Source of the DNA: Bacteroides sp.
GTDB lineage: Bacteria; Bacteroidota; Bacteroidia; Bacteroidales; Bacteroidaceae
DNA: 64,000 bases
Direction of reading: 5' to 3'
Assembly: GCA_017992695.1 (NCBI GenBank)
Contig: JAGOOC010000007.1
Coordinates: forward strand, 1 to 64,000
Shown here: positions 1 through 6,526 of the stretch, one piece after another
Layout: every line of letters begins with the position of its first letter
Position numbering within the stretch: position 1 is the first letter of the stretch
The notes under the pieces: model-generated
What the model was told of the DNA's origin: nothing
The model's database searches: none
Seen by the model: the letters and a program-made list of their open reading frames with translations, nothing else
Made by a program: the position numbers and the translations under genes

Positions 1-161
1 GAAATAATTTCGCTATATTGGTAACCGGCGTAGGAAGAACGTAATCCTAAAGATTTATCGATCACAGAATTCAGTCCTAAACGAGAAAATTCATCCATTG
101 CGTAAAATATACCCCCAAAAGGAGTGACATTATCTGATTTTATGGCTATTTTTGTTGTCAT
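1..161 (-). CDS. IS1380-family transposase, N-terminal part (cut by window edge)
   Basis: Only the first 53 residues are inside the window. Reading leftward from the ATG at 161, the frame stays open to base 1. It begins MTTKIAIKSDNVTPFGGIF and later has LGLRSSYAGYQYSEI. From memory, this is the usual start of IS1380-group DDE transposases common in Bacteroides (IS942/IS612-like). These proteins cut and rejoin the element's ends. The gene points off the window, so completeness cannot be judged. The element's right end should lie between here and the BRO-N gene at 338. I could not identify a terminal inverted repeat without the other end. Confidence 0.8.
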   Translation of the reverse strand, partial: MTTKIAIKSDNVTPFGGIFYAMDEFSRLGLNSVIDKSLGLRSSYAGYQYSEII

Positions 162-222
162 ATGCACAAGTACCTTTATGGTTTGTTTGATAGCACTAAT
201 TTAGGTGAATCTTGTGACATAA

Positions 223-260
223 CCAAACCTTGAGGATGTTATTCATCCTCAAGTGTTTGG
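223..260. terminator. Strong hairpin upstream of the transposase
   Basis: A 10-bp perfect stem (229-238 with 244-253) around a TTATT loop is extended by an outer 6-bp stem (223-228 with 255-260) across a single bulged T. No U-tract follows on either side. It sits in the presumed 5' flank of the IS. It could block read-through transcription into the transposase or mark the element's end. The role is inferred. Confidence 0.45.
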
Positions 261-337
261 ATTCTCTGAAAATAATATGACTGCGGATTTAAGGTATATC
301 AAACAATATCAGCGTTTAGAAAATACGGGAAATAGAT

Positions 338-1189
338 ATGGTACAACAAAATAAAATACAACTATTCGAGGAGCGTAAGGTGCGGACTCTTTGGGATGAT
401 GAGCAGGAGAAATGGTATTTCTCAATCATTGATGTGATTGGTATTTTGACCGATCAGCAAGACTATCAGGCAAGTCGAAATTACTGGAAAGTGCTTAAAT
501 TCAGGCTCTCCAAGGAGGGAAATCAAACGGTTACAAATTGTAACCAGTTGAAGATGCAAGCTCCAGACGGCAAAATGCGCTTGACTGATGTTGCTGACAC
601 TGAGCAGTTGTTTCGCTTGATACAATCCATTCCATCGCCCAAGGCGGAGCCTTTTAAGCAGTGGATGGCACAGGTAGCAAGTGAGCGTTTAGACCAGATG
701 CAAGATCCTGAACTCTCGATTGAGCAGGCGATGACCGATTATAGGCGATTAGGATATTCAGAGAATTGGATCAATCAACGTATAAAGACTATTGAGATTC
801 GCAAGGAGCTAACAGATGAATGGAAACGTTGCGGATTAGAAGAAGGTGTGCAATTTGCCACACTTACGGATATAATTTACAAAACATGGAGCGACCACAC
901 GGCAAAGGAGTATAAACGATTGAAGAATCTCAAAAAGGAGAATCTTAGAGACAATATGACCAATCGTGAGTTAGTTTTGAATATGCTCGCAGAGCTAACA
1001 ACCAAAGGTCTTTCAGAGAATACCGACCCTCAAACAATGCAGCAGCACGCAGAGGTAGCGATAAAAGGCGCAACAGTAGCTCGTAACGCACGCCTTGAAA
1101 TGGAAGAAGTTCTTGGAGAGAAAGTGGTCACTTCACTCAATGCCAAATCAATACAAAAAAGTATTGAGGATAAAAATGAAAAAGAATAA
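338..1189 (+). CDS. BRO-N domain protein, DinD/antirepressor-like
   Basis: This is a 283-residue protein. Residues about 5-115 look like a BRO-N domain: it opens with a strand-rich segment containing WYFSIIDVIGIL, followed by Y-W-x-VLKFRL and the conserved VTNCNQLKM. The C-terminal half is helical and charged, as in the DNA-damage-inducible protein D (DinD)/phage antirepressor group. BRO-N domains bind nucleic acid and occur in phage antirepressors and mobile regions. In E. coli DinD modulates RecA, but that role cannot be transferred here. It stands alone, next to an IS1380 transposase fragment, which suggests an accessory region. A palindrome inside its 5' coding part (530-544) recurs in the stem after its stop. 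Confidence 0.7.
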   Translation: MVQQNKIQLFEERKVRTLWDDEQEKWYFSIIDVIGILTDQQDYQASRNYWKVLKFRLSKEGNQTVTNCNQLKMQAPDGKMRLTDVADTEQLFRLIQSIPSPKAEPFKQWMAQVASERLDQMQDPELSIEQAMTDYRRLGYSENWINQRIKTIEIRKELTDEWKRCGLEEGVQFATLTDIIYKTWSDHTAKEYKRLKNLKKENLRDNMTNRELVLNMLAELTTKGLSENTDPQTMQQHAEVAIKGATVARNARLEMEEVLGEKVVTSLNAKSIQKSIEDKNEKE

Positions 1190-1231
1190 ATAAAATATGT
1201 GGATGTTCGTGTGTCAGCAGCTTGCACTTTC

Positions 1232-1260
1232 AAACCGTTACAAATTGTAACGGTTTTATT
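1232..1260 (+). terminator. Terminator after the BRO-N gene
   Basis: A 10-bp perfect stem (1232-1241 with 1247-1256) with loop AAATT is followed by a short T-rich tail. It lies 43 bases past the BRO-N stop codon. The core GTTACAAATTGTAAC (1237-1251) also occurs inside the gene. Confidence 0.65.
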
Positions 1261-1320
1261 TCCCCTCCTCTAATAATATCTTTTTCAACACACGCCAATG
1301 CGTTTGAGGGCTGCTTTGCC

Positions 1321-1755
1321 TCACCACTCATATTGCTCTACGTATTCATCGAACAGAGGACTTTCTGCAATCCCTTTGTCGAGGAATAACTTCCGAATGT
1401 ACGCCTGCTCATCAGGCTTGATGAGGCGCTCCCTGCGCCAGCATCGATAGTAAGTGGCTTTTTCAAAGAAATCAATCATCTGCTTCTTAATAATGACCGC
1501 ATTGCTGTACGATATATTATCCAATAGGTGGGTGATGCCCAATGCGAACTGCTGTAAACGGTCGGGCGCGAAATAAGAACATTCCTCGCCATTGGGAGCA
1601 ACATGAGAGGGATTTACAACGGTAAAGGTCGTGCAGACGGACGATGCTCGAAGTGCCACTTGATAGCGTAAGCAGTTTGTTGCGTGTTGGCACTGCCTGT
1701 TGAGGCAATGAACATATCCGTAAGGTACGGTGCTGTAATCAAAGTCTGGTTTCAT
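1321..1755 (-). CDS. DUF6078 family protein
   Basis: This 144-residue protein of unknown function belongs to a family I know only from Bacteroidales. It opens MKPDFDYSTVPYGYVHCLN and has a Cys-x4-Cys-x5-Cys cluster (C17, C22, C28) with further Cys at about 41 and 59, consistent with a metal-binding or structural site. The C-terminus has LIKPDEQAYIRKLFLDKG and ends FDEYVEQYEW, the family's typical tail. There is no signal peptide or membrane segment, so it is probably cytoplasmic. It is a single gene with its own likely promoter. Family members often sit in variable regions, which fits the IS and BRO-N neighbours. No function can be assigned. Confidence 0.75.
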   Translation of the reverse strand: MKPDFDYSTVPYGYVHCLNRQCQHATNCLRYQVALRASSVCTTFTVVNPSHVAPNGEECSYFAPDRLQQFALGITHLLDNISYSNAVIIKKQMIDFFEKATYYRCWRRERLIKPDEQAYIRKLFLDKGIAESPLFDEYVEQYEW

Positions 1756-1785
1756 AGTTGAATTAAAGTATCTGTTTTATGAACA

Positions 1786-1793
1786 CAAAAGTA
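1786..1793 (-). promoter_or_regulatory. Probable -7 element for the DUF6078 gene
   Basis: The minus strand reads TACTTTTG, matching the Bacteroidetes -7 consensus TAnnTTTG, 31 bases before the ATG. I see no clear -33 TTTG at the usual spacing. Confidence 0.45.
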
Positions 1794-1851
1794 ATCATAA
1801 AATCAGTAATAGCCACACTTTTCCGGTGGTGTTTATCAATCAAAAGTAAAA

Positions 1852-2289
1852 TCAATGCTTCCCCTTTCTCACCTCCCTGCCCTCATACGCGCAAATTGCC
1901 TCTACCCACTCCTCGGGTAGTGGCTTCGATTCGTGCTTCTCCAAATCAAAAGCTACCATGACCGAAGTGCCGATGCATTTCACCTCTCCCGTGTCAGTAT
2001 CGATCATTCGCTGAATGAGGTGGAAGCTCTTGGTTCCAATCTCCGAAACGGCTGTTTGTACAGCAATGTGATCGGTTGCAAATATCTGTGACAAAAAGTT
2101 TGCCTCTATGTGTACCACTACAATACCATCCTTTTCCCAGTTCACTCCCGGGCATACGCGAGAGAAGTATTCTGTCTTACCCAAATCATAAAAACAGAAG
2201 TATATGGTGTTGTTAACGTGCCCGAATTTATCTACGTCATTGAAGCGTAGTTGTATAGGCAGCGTGTGGCGAAATTTAATTTCTTCCAT
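1852..2289 (-). CDS. Acyl-CoA thioesterase, hotdog fold (YbgC/4-HBA-CoA type)
   Basis: This is a 145-residue single hotdog-domain protein. The N-terminal motif VDKFGHVNNTIYFCFYDLGK matches the D-x-(F/Y)-G-H-V-N-N signature, in which the Asp is the catalytic residue of the 4-hydroxybenzoyl-CoA thioesterase/YbgC group. It should hydrolyse acyl-CoA or acyl-ACP thioesters in the cytoplasm; the chain specificity cannot be read. Its length is normal for the family. It is divergent from tsaC, with the two -7 elements only one base apart. Confidence 0.85.
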   Translation of the reverse strand: MEEIKFRHTLPIQLRFNDVDKFGHVNNTIYFCFYDLGKTEYFSRVCPGVNWEKDGIVVVHIEANFLSQIFATDHIAVQTAVSEIGTKSFHLIQRMIDTDTGEVKCIGTSVMVAFDLEKHESKPLPEEWVEAICAYEGREVRKGKH

Positions 2290-2320
2290 TTGTTTTCACT
2301 TAATCTTTTTTAGTATGAGG

Positions 2321-2337
2321 CAAAATTAGTATTTTTG
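2321..2337. promoter_or_regulatory. Back-to-back -7 elements of the thioesterase and tsaC genes
   Basis: Bases 2321-2328 read TAATTTTG on the minus strand. Bases 2330-2337 read TATTTTTG on the plus strand. Both fit TAnnTTTG, and they are one base apart. The plus-strand site also overlaps a possible TTG start of the tsaC frame, which argues for the ATG at 2356. Confidence 0.6.
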
Positions 2338-2355
2338 CGGTTCATCTCCATAGAA

Positions 2356-2931
2356 ATGAAGCAAGAAATGATAGAAGAAGTTAAAAAAGCTTGTCAGGTA
2401 ATGTCTGAAGGCGGAGTGATTCTTTACCCTACGGATACCGTTTGGGGATTGGGGTGCGATGCGACAAACCCCGAAGCAGTGCAACGCGTGTATGAAATCA
2501 AACGGCGTGCCGATAGCAAAGCCATGTTGGTGCTGGTTGACTCGAGCGTAAAGGTGGATTTTTATGTAGCAGATGTGCCATCCGTAGCGTGGGATTTGAT
2601 TGAGCTGGCAGATAAGCCAATGACCATCATCTACTCGGGTGCACGCAACTTGGCTCCAAACCTGCTTGCCGAGGATGGTAGCGTAGGCATTCGGGTAACC
2701 ACCGAAGCTTTCTCTCATCGCCTTTGTCAACGGTTTCGGAAGGCCATTGTCTCTACTTCGGCCAATATAAGTGGGCAGCCGGGTGCTGCCACGTTCGATG
2801 AGATATCGGAAGAGATTAAAGGAGCGGTAGATTACATTGTCAATTATCGTCAAGACGATAAAAGTCGCCCCAAGCCCTCAAGCATTATCAAGTTAAGCCC
2901 GGGTGGAGTGATTAAAATTATCCGCGAATAA
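2356..2931 (+). CDS. tsaC: L-threonylcarbamoyladenylate synthase (Sua5/YrdC type)
   Basis: This 191-residue enzyme makes threonylcarbamoyl-AMP from threonine, bicarbonate and ATP, the first step of t6A37 tRNA modification. It has the YrdC signature GGVILYPTDTVWGLGCDA near the N-terminus, the KRRADSK(A)M segment that binds substrate, and STSANISGQPGA. There is no C-terminal Sua5 domain, so it is the short TsaC form. I chose ATG 2356 because the TTG 21 bases upstream lies in the -7 promoter element. ATG 2368 is another possibility. Its stop TAA shares one base with the ATG of the CLC gene, so the two are probably co-transcribed. The partner tsaD/B/E genes are not in the window. Confidence 0.9.
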   Translation: MKQEMIEEVKKACQVMSEGGVILYPTDTVWGLGCDATNPEAVQRVYEIKRRADSKAMLVLVDSSVKVDFYVADVPSVAWDLIELADKPMTIIYSGARNLAPNLLAEDGSVGIRVTTEAFSHRLCQRFRKAIVSTSANISGQPGAATFDEISEEIKGAVDYIVNYRQDDKSRPKPSSIIKLSPGGVIKIIRE

Positions 2932-4721
2932 TGGAGAATGAAAAAATAGGTGTATTGCAGCGTTTCATAACCTGGAGAGAGAACAAGATTAAGGAAAAGC
3001 ACTTTATCCTTATATTGAGTTTTATGGTAGGTATCTGTACTGCCGTGGCAGCACTACTGCTAAAGTTTTTTATTCATTCCATAAAGAATTTTCTGACAAA
3101 TAACTTCAATGCAACCGAAGCCAACTACCTCTACCTGCTTTATCCGGTGGTGGGTATCTTCTTAGCAGGATGGTTTGTACGTAACATTGTAAAAGACGAC
3201 ATCAGTCACGGAGTTACCCGAATTCTTTACGCCATTTCGCGCAGACAGGGGCGCATCAAGCGTCACAACGTTTGGTCATCTATCATTGCCAGTAGCATCA
3301 CCATCGGTTTTGGTGGTTCGGTAGGAGCAGAGGCCCCTATTGTGCTAACAGGTTCTGCCATTGGTTCTAACCTAGGAAGCGCATTCAAGATGGAACATCG
3401 CACACTGATGTTACTGGTTGGGTGTGGTGCTGCCGGTGCTATTGCCGGAATCTTCAAGGCTCCGATAGCCGGATTGGTGTTTACGCTCGAGGTGCTGATG
3501 ATTGATCTCACCATGACGTCGCTGCTTCCGCTACTCATCTCATCGGTAACGGCTGCTACGGTATCGTATATTGTAACCGGGCAAGAGGCCATGTTTAAGT
3601 TTAACCTCGATCAACCCTTCGAGCTAGAGCGCATCCCTTATGTCATTTTGTTGGGTATCTTCTGCGGACTGATCTCCTTGTACTTTACCCGAATGATGAA
3701 CAGGATCGAGGGTGTGTTTGCCAAGTTTACTAATCCATATAAGAAGTTGGCGCTCGGAGGTGCCATGCTGAGCGTGCTGATCTTCCTCTTCCCACCACTT
3801 TACGGAGAGGGGTATGAAACCATCGAAATGTTGCTCGGCGGAACCAGTAACATGGAGTGGTACACGGTGATGAACAACTCGTTCTTCTACGGATACGGTA
3901 ACCTGCTGTTGGTTTATCTGGTGCTTATTATTCTGCTGAAAGTGTTTGCATCGAGCGCCACCAATGGAGGTGGCGGATGTGGTGGTATCTTTGCACCCTC
4001 ACTCTACTTGGGCTGTATTGCAGGGTTTGTATTCTCGCACTTCAGCAACGAGATGGGGATATCCTCTTTCTTGCCTGAGAAGAACTTCGCTTTGATGGGG
4101 ATGGCCGGCGTGATGAGTGGGGTAATGCATGCTCCACTAACGGGCGTGTTTTTGATTGCCGAGCTCACGGGAGGGTATGACCTGTTTCTACCGTTGATTA
4201 TTGTAGCCGTAAGCGCGTACCTAACCATTATTGTTTTTGAACCCCACAGTATCTACTCCATGCGCTTGGCCAAAAGAGGGCAACTCCTTACGCACCATAA
4301 AGATCGAGCCGTGCTCACGCTGATGAAGATGGAAAACGTTGTAGAAAAGGATTTTGTGACGGTACACCCCGAAATGGACCTGGGCGAGTTGGTGAAAGCC
4401 ATTGCCGCGTCTCATCGCAATGTGTTTCCGGTAACCGATGGCAACGGTATATTTCAAGGCATTGTATTGCTCGATGATATCCGAAACATCATGTTCCGAC
4501 AGGAGCTTTATCGCCGCTTTACGGTGAGCAAGCTGATGACCTCTGCCCCTGCTAAACTGTTTGATACAGACGGCATGGAACAGGTGATGCAAACCTTTGA
4601 TGACACGAAGGCCTGGAACCTGCCTGTGGTCAATAGCGAAGGTAAATACTTGGGCTTTGTATCGAAGTCGAAGATATTCAACTCTTACCGCCAAGTATTG
4701 GTTCATTTCTCGGAAGATTAA
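2931..4721 (+). CDS. CLC-family chloride channel/transporter with CBS pair
   Basis: This is a 596-residue membrane protein. Residues about 25-445 form the CLC anion-transport core, and about 455-590 form two CBS domains that usually bind adenine nucleotides and regulate gating. Conserved anion-path motifs are GSVGAEAP (external gating Glu, E134), GGIFAP in the central filter and HSIYSMRL, whose Tyr aligns with the central Tyr of CLC-ec1. The first filter motif is SHGVT (92-96) instead of GSGIP. The position of the internal proton glutamate is Val188, preceded by E187, as in animal CLC channels. This raises the question of channel versus H+/Cl- antiporter. The start overlaps the tsaC stop, and fmt follows after 28 bases. 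Confidence 0.88.
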   Translation: MENEKIGVLQRFITWRENKIKEKHFILILSFMVGICTAVAALLLKFFIHSIKNFLTNNFNATEANYLYLLYPVVGIFLAGWFVRNIVKDDISHGVTRILYAISRRQGRIKRHNVWSSIIASSITIGFGGSVGAEAPIVLTGSAIGSNLGSAFKMEHRTLMLLVGCGAAGAIAGIFKAPIAGLVFTLEVLMIDLTMTSLLPLLISSVTAATVSYIVTGQEAMFKFNLDQPFELERIPYVILLGIFCGLISLYFTRMMNRIEGVFAKFTNPYKKLALGGAMLSVLIFLFPPLYGEGYETIEMLLGGTSNMEWYTVMNNSFFYGYGNLLLVYLVLIILLKVFASSATNGGGGCGGIFAPSLYLGCIAGFVFSHFSNEMGISSFLPEKNFALMGMAGVMSGVMHAPLTGVFLIAELTGGYDLFLPLIIVAVSAYLTIIVFEPHSIYSMRLAKRGQLLTHHKDRAVLTLMKMENVVEKDFVTVHPEMDLGELVKAIAASHRNVFPVTDGNGIFQGIVLLDDIRNIMFRQELYRRFTVSKLMTSAPAKLFDTDGMEQVMQTFDDTKAWNLPVVNSEGKYLGFVSKSKIFNSYRQVLVHFSED

Positions 4722-4749
4722 GCGTAGCAGATTGACACATTACATTTAC

Positions 4750-5730
4750 ATGCAAATGAAAAAAGAAGAGTTAAGAATAGTCTATATGGGCACTCCCGAC
4801 TTTGCCGTGGAGGCCCTCCGCGCCTTGGTCGAAGGCGGATACAACGTAGTGGGTGTAATTACCATGCCCGATAAACCTGCCGGACGCGGACACCAAATTC
4901 AGTGCTCGGCCGTTAAGCAATATGCACTTGAACAAAACTTGCCGTTGCTGCAACCCGAGAGGCTCAAAGATGAGGCTTTTATCGAGGCGCTTCGCGCTTG
5001 GAAAGCCGATCTTCAGATTGTAGTAGCCTTTCGCATGCTTCCCGAGGTGGTGTGGAATATGCCCCGACTGGGTACATTCAACCTTCATGCCTCCTTGCTG
5101 CCGCAGTATCGAGGGGCAGCTCCCATCAATTGGGCGGTCATCAATGGCGATACCGAAACGGGCATCACCACCTTTTTCTTACAGCACGAAATTGATACGG
5201 GAGAGGTGATTCAGCAAGTTCGAGTGCCGATTGCTGAGACCGACAATGTGGAGGTAGTACACGATAAACTGATGCACCTTGGAGGTAGACTAGTAGTAGA
5301 AACTGTAGATGCCATCTTGGCCGGAACAGTGAAACCCATTCCTCAAGAAGAGATGGCCGTTGTAGGCGAATTGCGCGCTGCCCCGAAGATCTTTAAAGAA
5401 ACCTGTCGCATAAATTGGAACCGTTCGGCGAAACAGGTATATGACTTTATTCGCGGACTTTCTCCTTACCCTGCTGCTTGGAGCGAGTTGGTTGACCCCG
5501 AAGGAAAGCCGGTGGTGGTGAAGGTGTTTGAAGCAGAGAAGAGTATTGAATCGCATACGCTTGCCGCGGGAACCTTGCTTACCGATGGCAAAACTTACCT
5601 TAAAGTAGCTGTTGCTGATGGTTTTATCGGTGTACTTGCGCTGCAACTTCCGGGTAAGAAACGTTTGAAAACCGAAGAGCTTTTGCGCGGCTTCAGACTA
5701 ACCGAAGCTTATCGAATGTCGGCAGATTAA
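4750..5730 (+). CDS. fmt: Methionyl-tRNA formyltransferase
   Basis: This 326-residue cytoplasmic enzyme formylates Met-tRNA(fMet) with 10-formyl-THF. It has the N-terminal Rossmann-like formyltransferase domain starting RIVYMGTPDFAVEAL, the catalytic segment LHASLLPQYRGAAPINWAVI (Asn and His of the N-x-H-x-S-L-L-P signature), and a C-terminal OB-like domain that includes ICRINWNRSA-type sequence. A much longer upstream frame exists, but it runs back through the CLC gene. The ATG at 4750, or the one at 4756, gives the family's normal length. It probably belongs to the tsaC-CLC-fmt transcription unit. Confidence 0.95.
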   Translation: MQMKKEELRIVYMGTPDFAVEALRALVEGGYNVVGVITMPDKPAGRGHQIQCSAVKQYALEQNLPLLQPERLKDEAFIEALRAWKADLQIVVAFRMLPEVVWNMPRLGTFNLHASLLPQYRGAAPINWAVINGDTETGITTFFLQHEIDTGEVIQQVRVPIAETDNVEVVHDKLMHLGGRLVVETVDAILAGTVKPIPQEEMAVVGELRAAPKIFKETCRINWNRSAKQVYDFIRGLSPYPAAWSELVDPEGKPVVVKVFEAEKSIESHTLAAGTLLTDGKTYLKVAVADGFIGVLALQLPGKKRLKTEELLRGFRLTEAYRMSAD

Positions 5731-5796
5731 AACAATTCGCTGAAACCATGGGATGACAACATTGCGCTGTCACCTCAGAAAAAACCACGGTGTGAA

Positions 5797-5828
5797 TTTG
5801 CTGTCTTCGTTTATTCATATTACATTTG
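5797..5828 (+). promoter_or_regulatory. Promoter of rpe
   Basis: TTTG at 5797-5800 (-33 element), a 20-base spacer, then TACATTTG at 5821-5828 (-7 element). This is a near-ideal Bacteroidetes promoter, with the ATG 28 bases downstream. Confidence 0.75.
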
Positions 5829-5856
5829 TGCTATAATTCATTAATAAACGAAACGT

Positions 5857-6510
5857 ATGAAAGCCATGATATCTCCCTCCATCCTTTCGGCCGATTTTGC
5901 TCATCTGGCCAAAGATATTGATATGATTAATCGCAGCGAAGCTGCTTGGGTACACATTGATATCATGGACGGCGTGTTTGTTCCCAACATCTCCTTTGGA
6001 TTTCCCGTACTGAAATATGTGGCGGAGTTAAGCGAAAAGCCGTTGGATGTGCACCTGATGATCGTTCAGCCCGAGAAATTTATCCCCGAGGTAAAGGCGC
6101 TGGGTGCACACGTGATGAATGTGCATTACGAGGCTTGTCCTCACATACATAGGGTGTTGCAGCAGATTCGGGAGGCGGGCATGCAACCGGCTGTAACCAT
6201 CAATCCGGGCACTCCGGTAGCGTTGTTGCAAGACATTATTCGCGAGGTGTACTTGGTCCTGATTATGAGCGTGAATCCGGGTTTCGGTGGACAAAAGTTT
6301 ATCGAACACTCCATAGAAAAAGTGCGCGAACTGCGCGAACTCATTGACCGTACAGGCTCCAACGCGTTGATTGAAGTAGATGGTGGGGTGAACCTGGAAA
6401 CAGGAGCTCGCCTGATCGCAGCAGGAGCCGATGTGTTGGTAGCCGGAAATGCGATCTTTGCTGCCGATGAACCGGAAGAGATGATTAAAATGCTGATGAA
6501 TGCTCATTAA
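5857..6510 (+). CDS. rpe: Ribulose-phosphate 3-epimerase
   Basis: This 217-residue TIM-barrel enzyme interconverts ribulose-5-phosphate and xylulose-5-phosphate in the pentose phosphate pathway. The family motifs are present: ISPSILSADFAHL at the N-terminus, VHIDIMDGVFVPNISFG (metal and catalytic Asp), LDVHLMIVQPE, MSVNPGFGGQKF and IEVDGGVN (second catalytic Asp), followed by AGADVLVAGNAIF. The length is normal. It has its own promoter and is followed after a few bases by comEC, so the two are likely co-transcribed. ATG 5866 is an alternative start. Confidence 0.95.
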   Translation: MKAMISPSILSADFAHLAKDIDMINRSEAAWVHIDIMDGVFVPNISFGFPVLKYVAELSEKPLDVHLMIVQPEKFIPEVKALGAHVMNVHYEACPHIHRVLQQIREAGMQPAVTINPGTPVALLQDIIREVYLVLIMSVNPGFGGQKFIEHSIEKVRELRELIDRTGSNALIEVDGGVNLETGARLIAAGADVLVAGNAIFAADEPEEMIKMLMNAH

Positions 6511-6526
6511 TTAAGAACGATTGCTG

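Noticed and set aside
2326..2853. 175-residue minus-strand frame opposite tsaC
   Set aside because: The plus strand encodes a well-conserved YrdC protein with all motifs, so this frame is a shadow.
4597..4749. Longer N-terminus for fmt
   Set aside because: The extension runs back through the 3' end of the CLC gene in another frame and matches nothing in the family.
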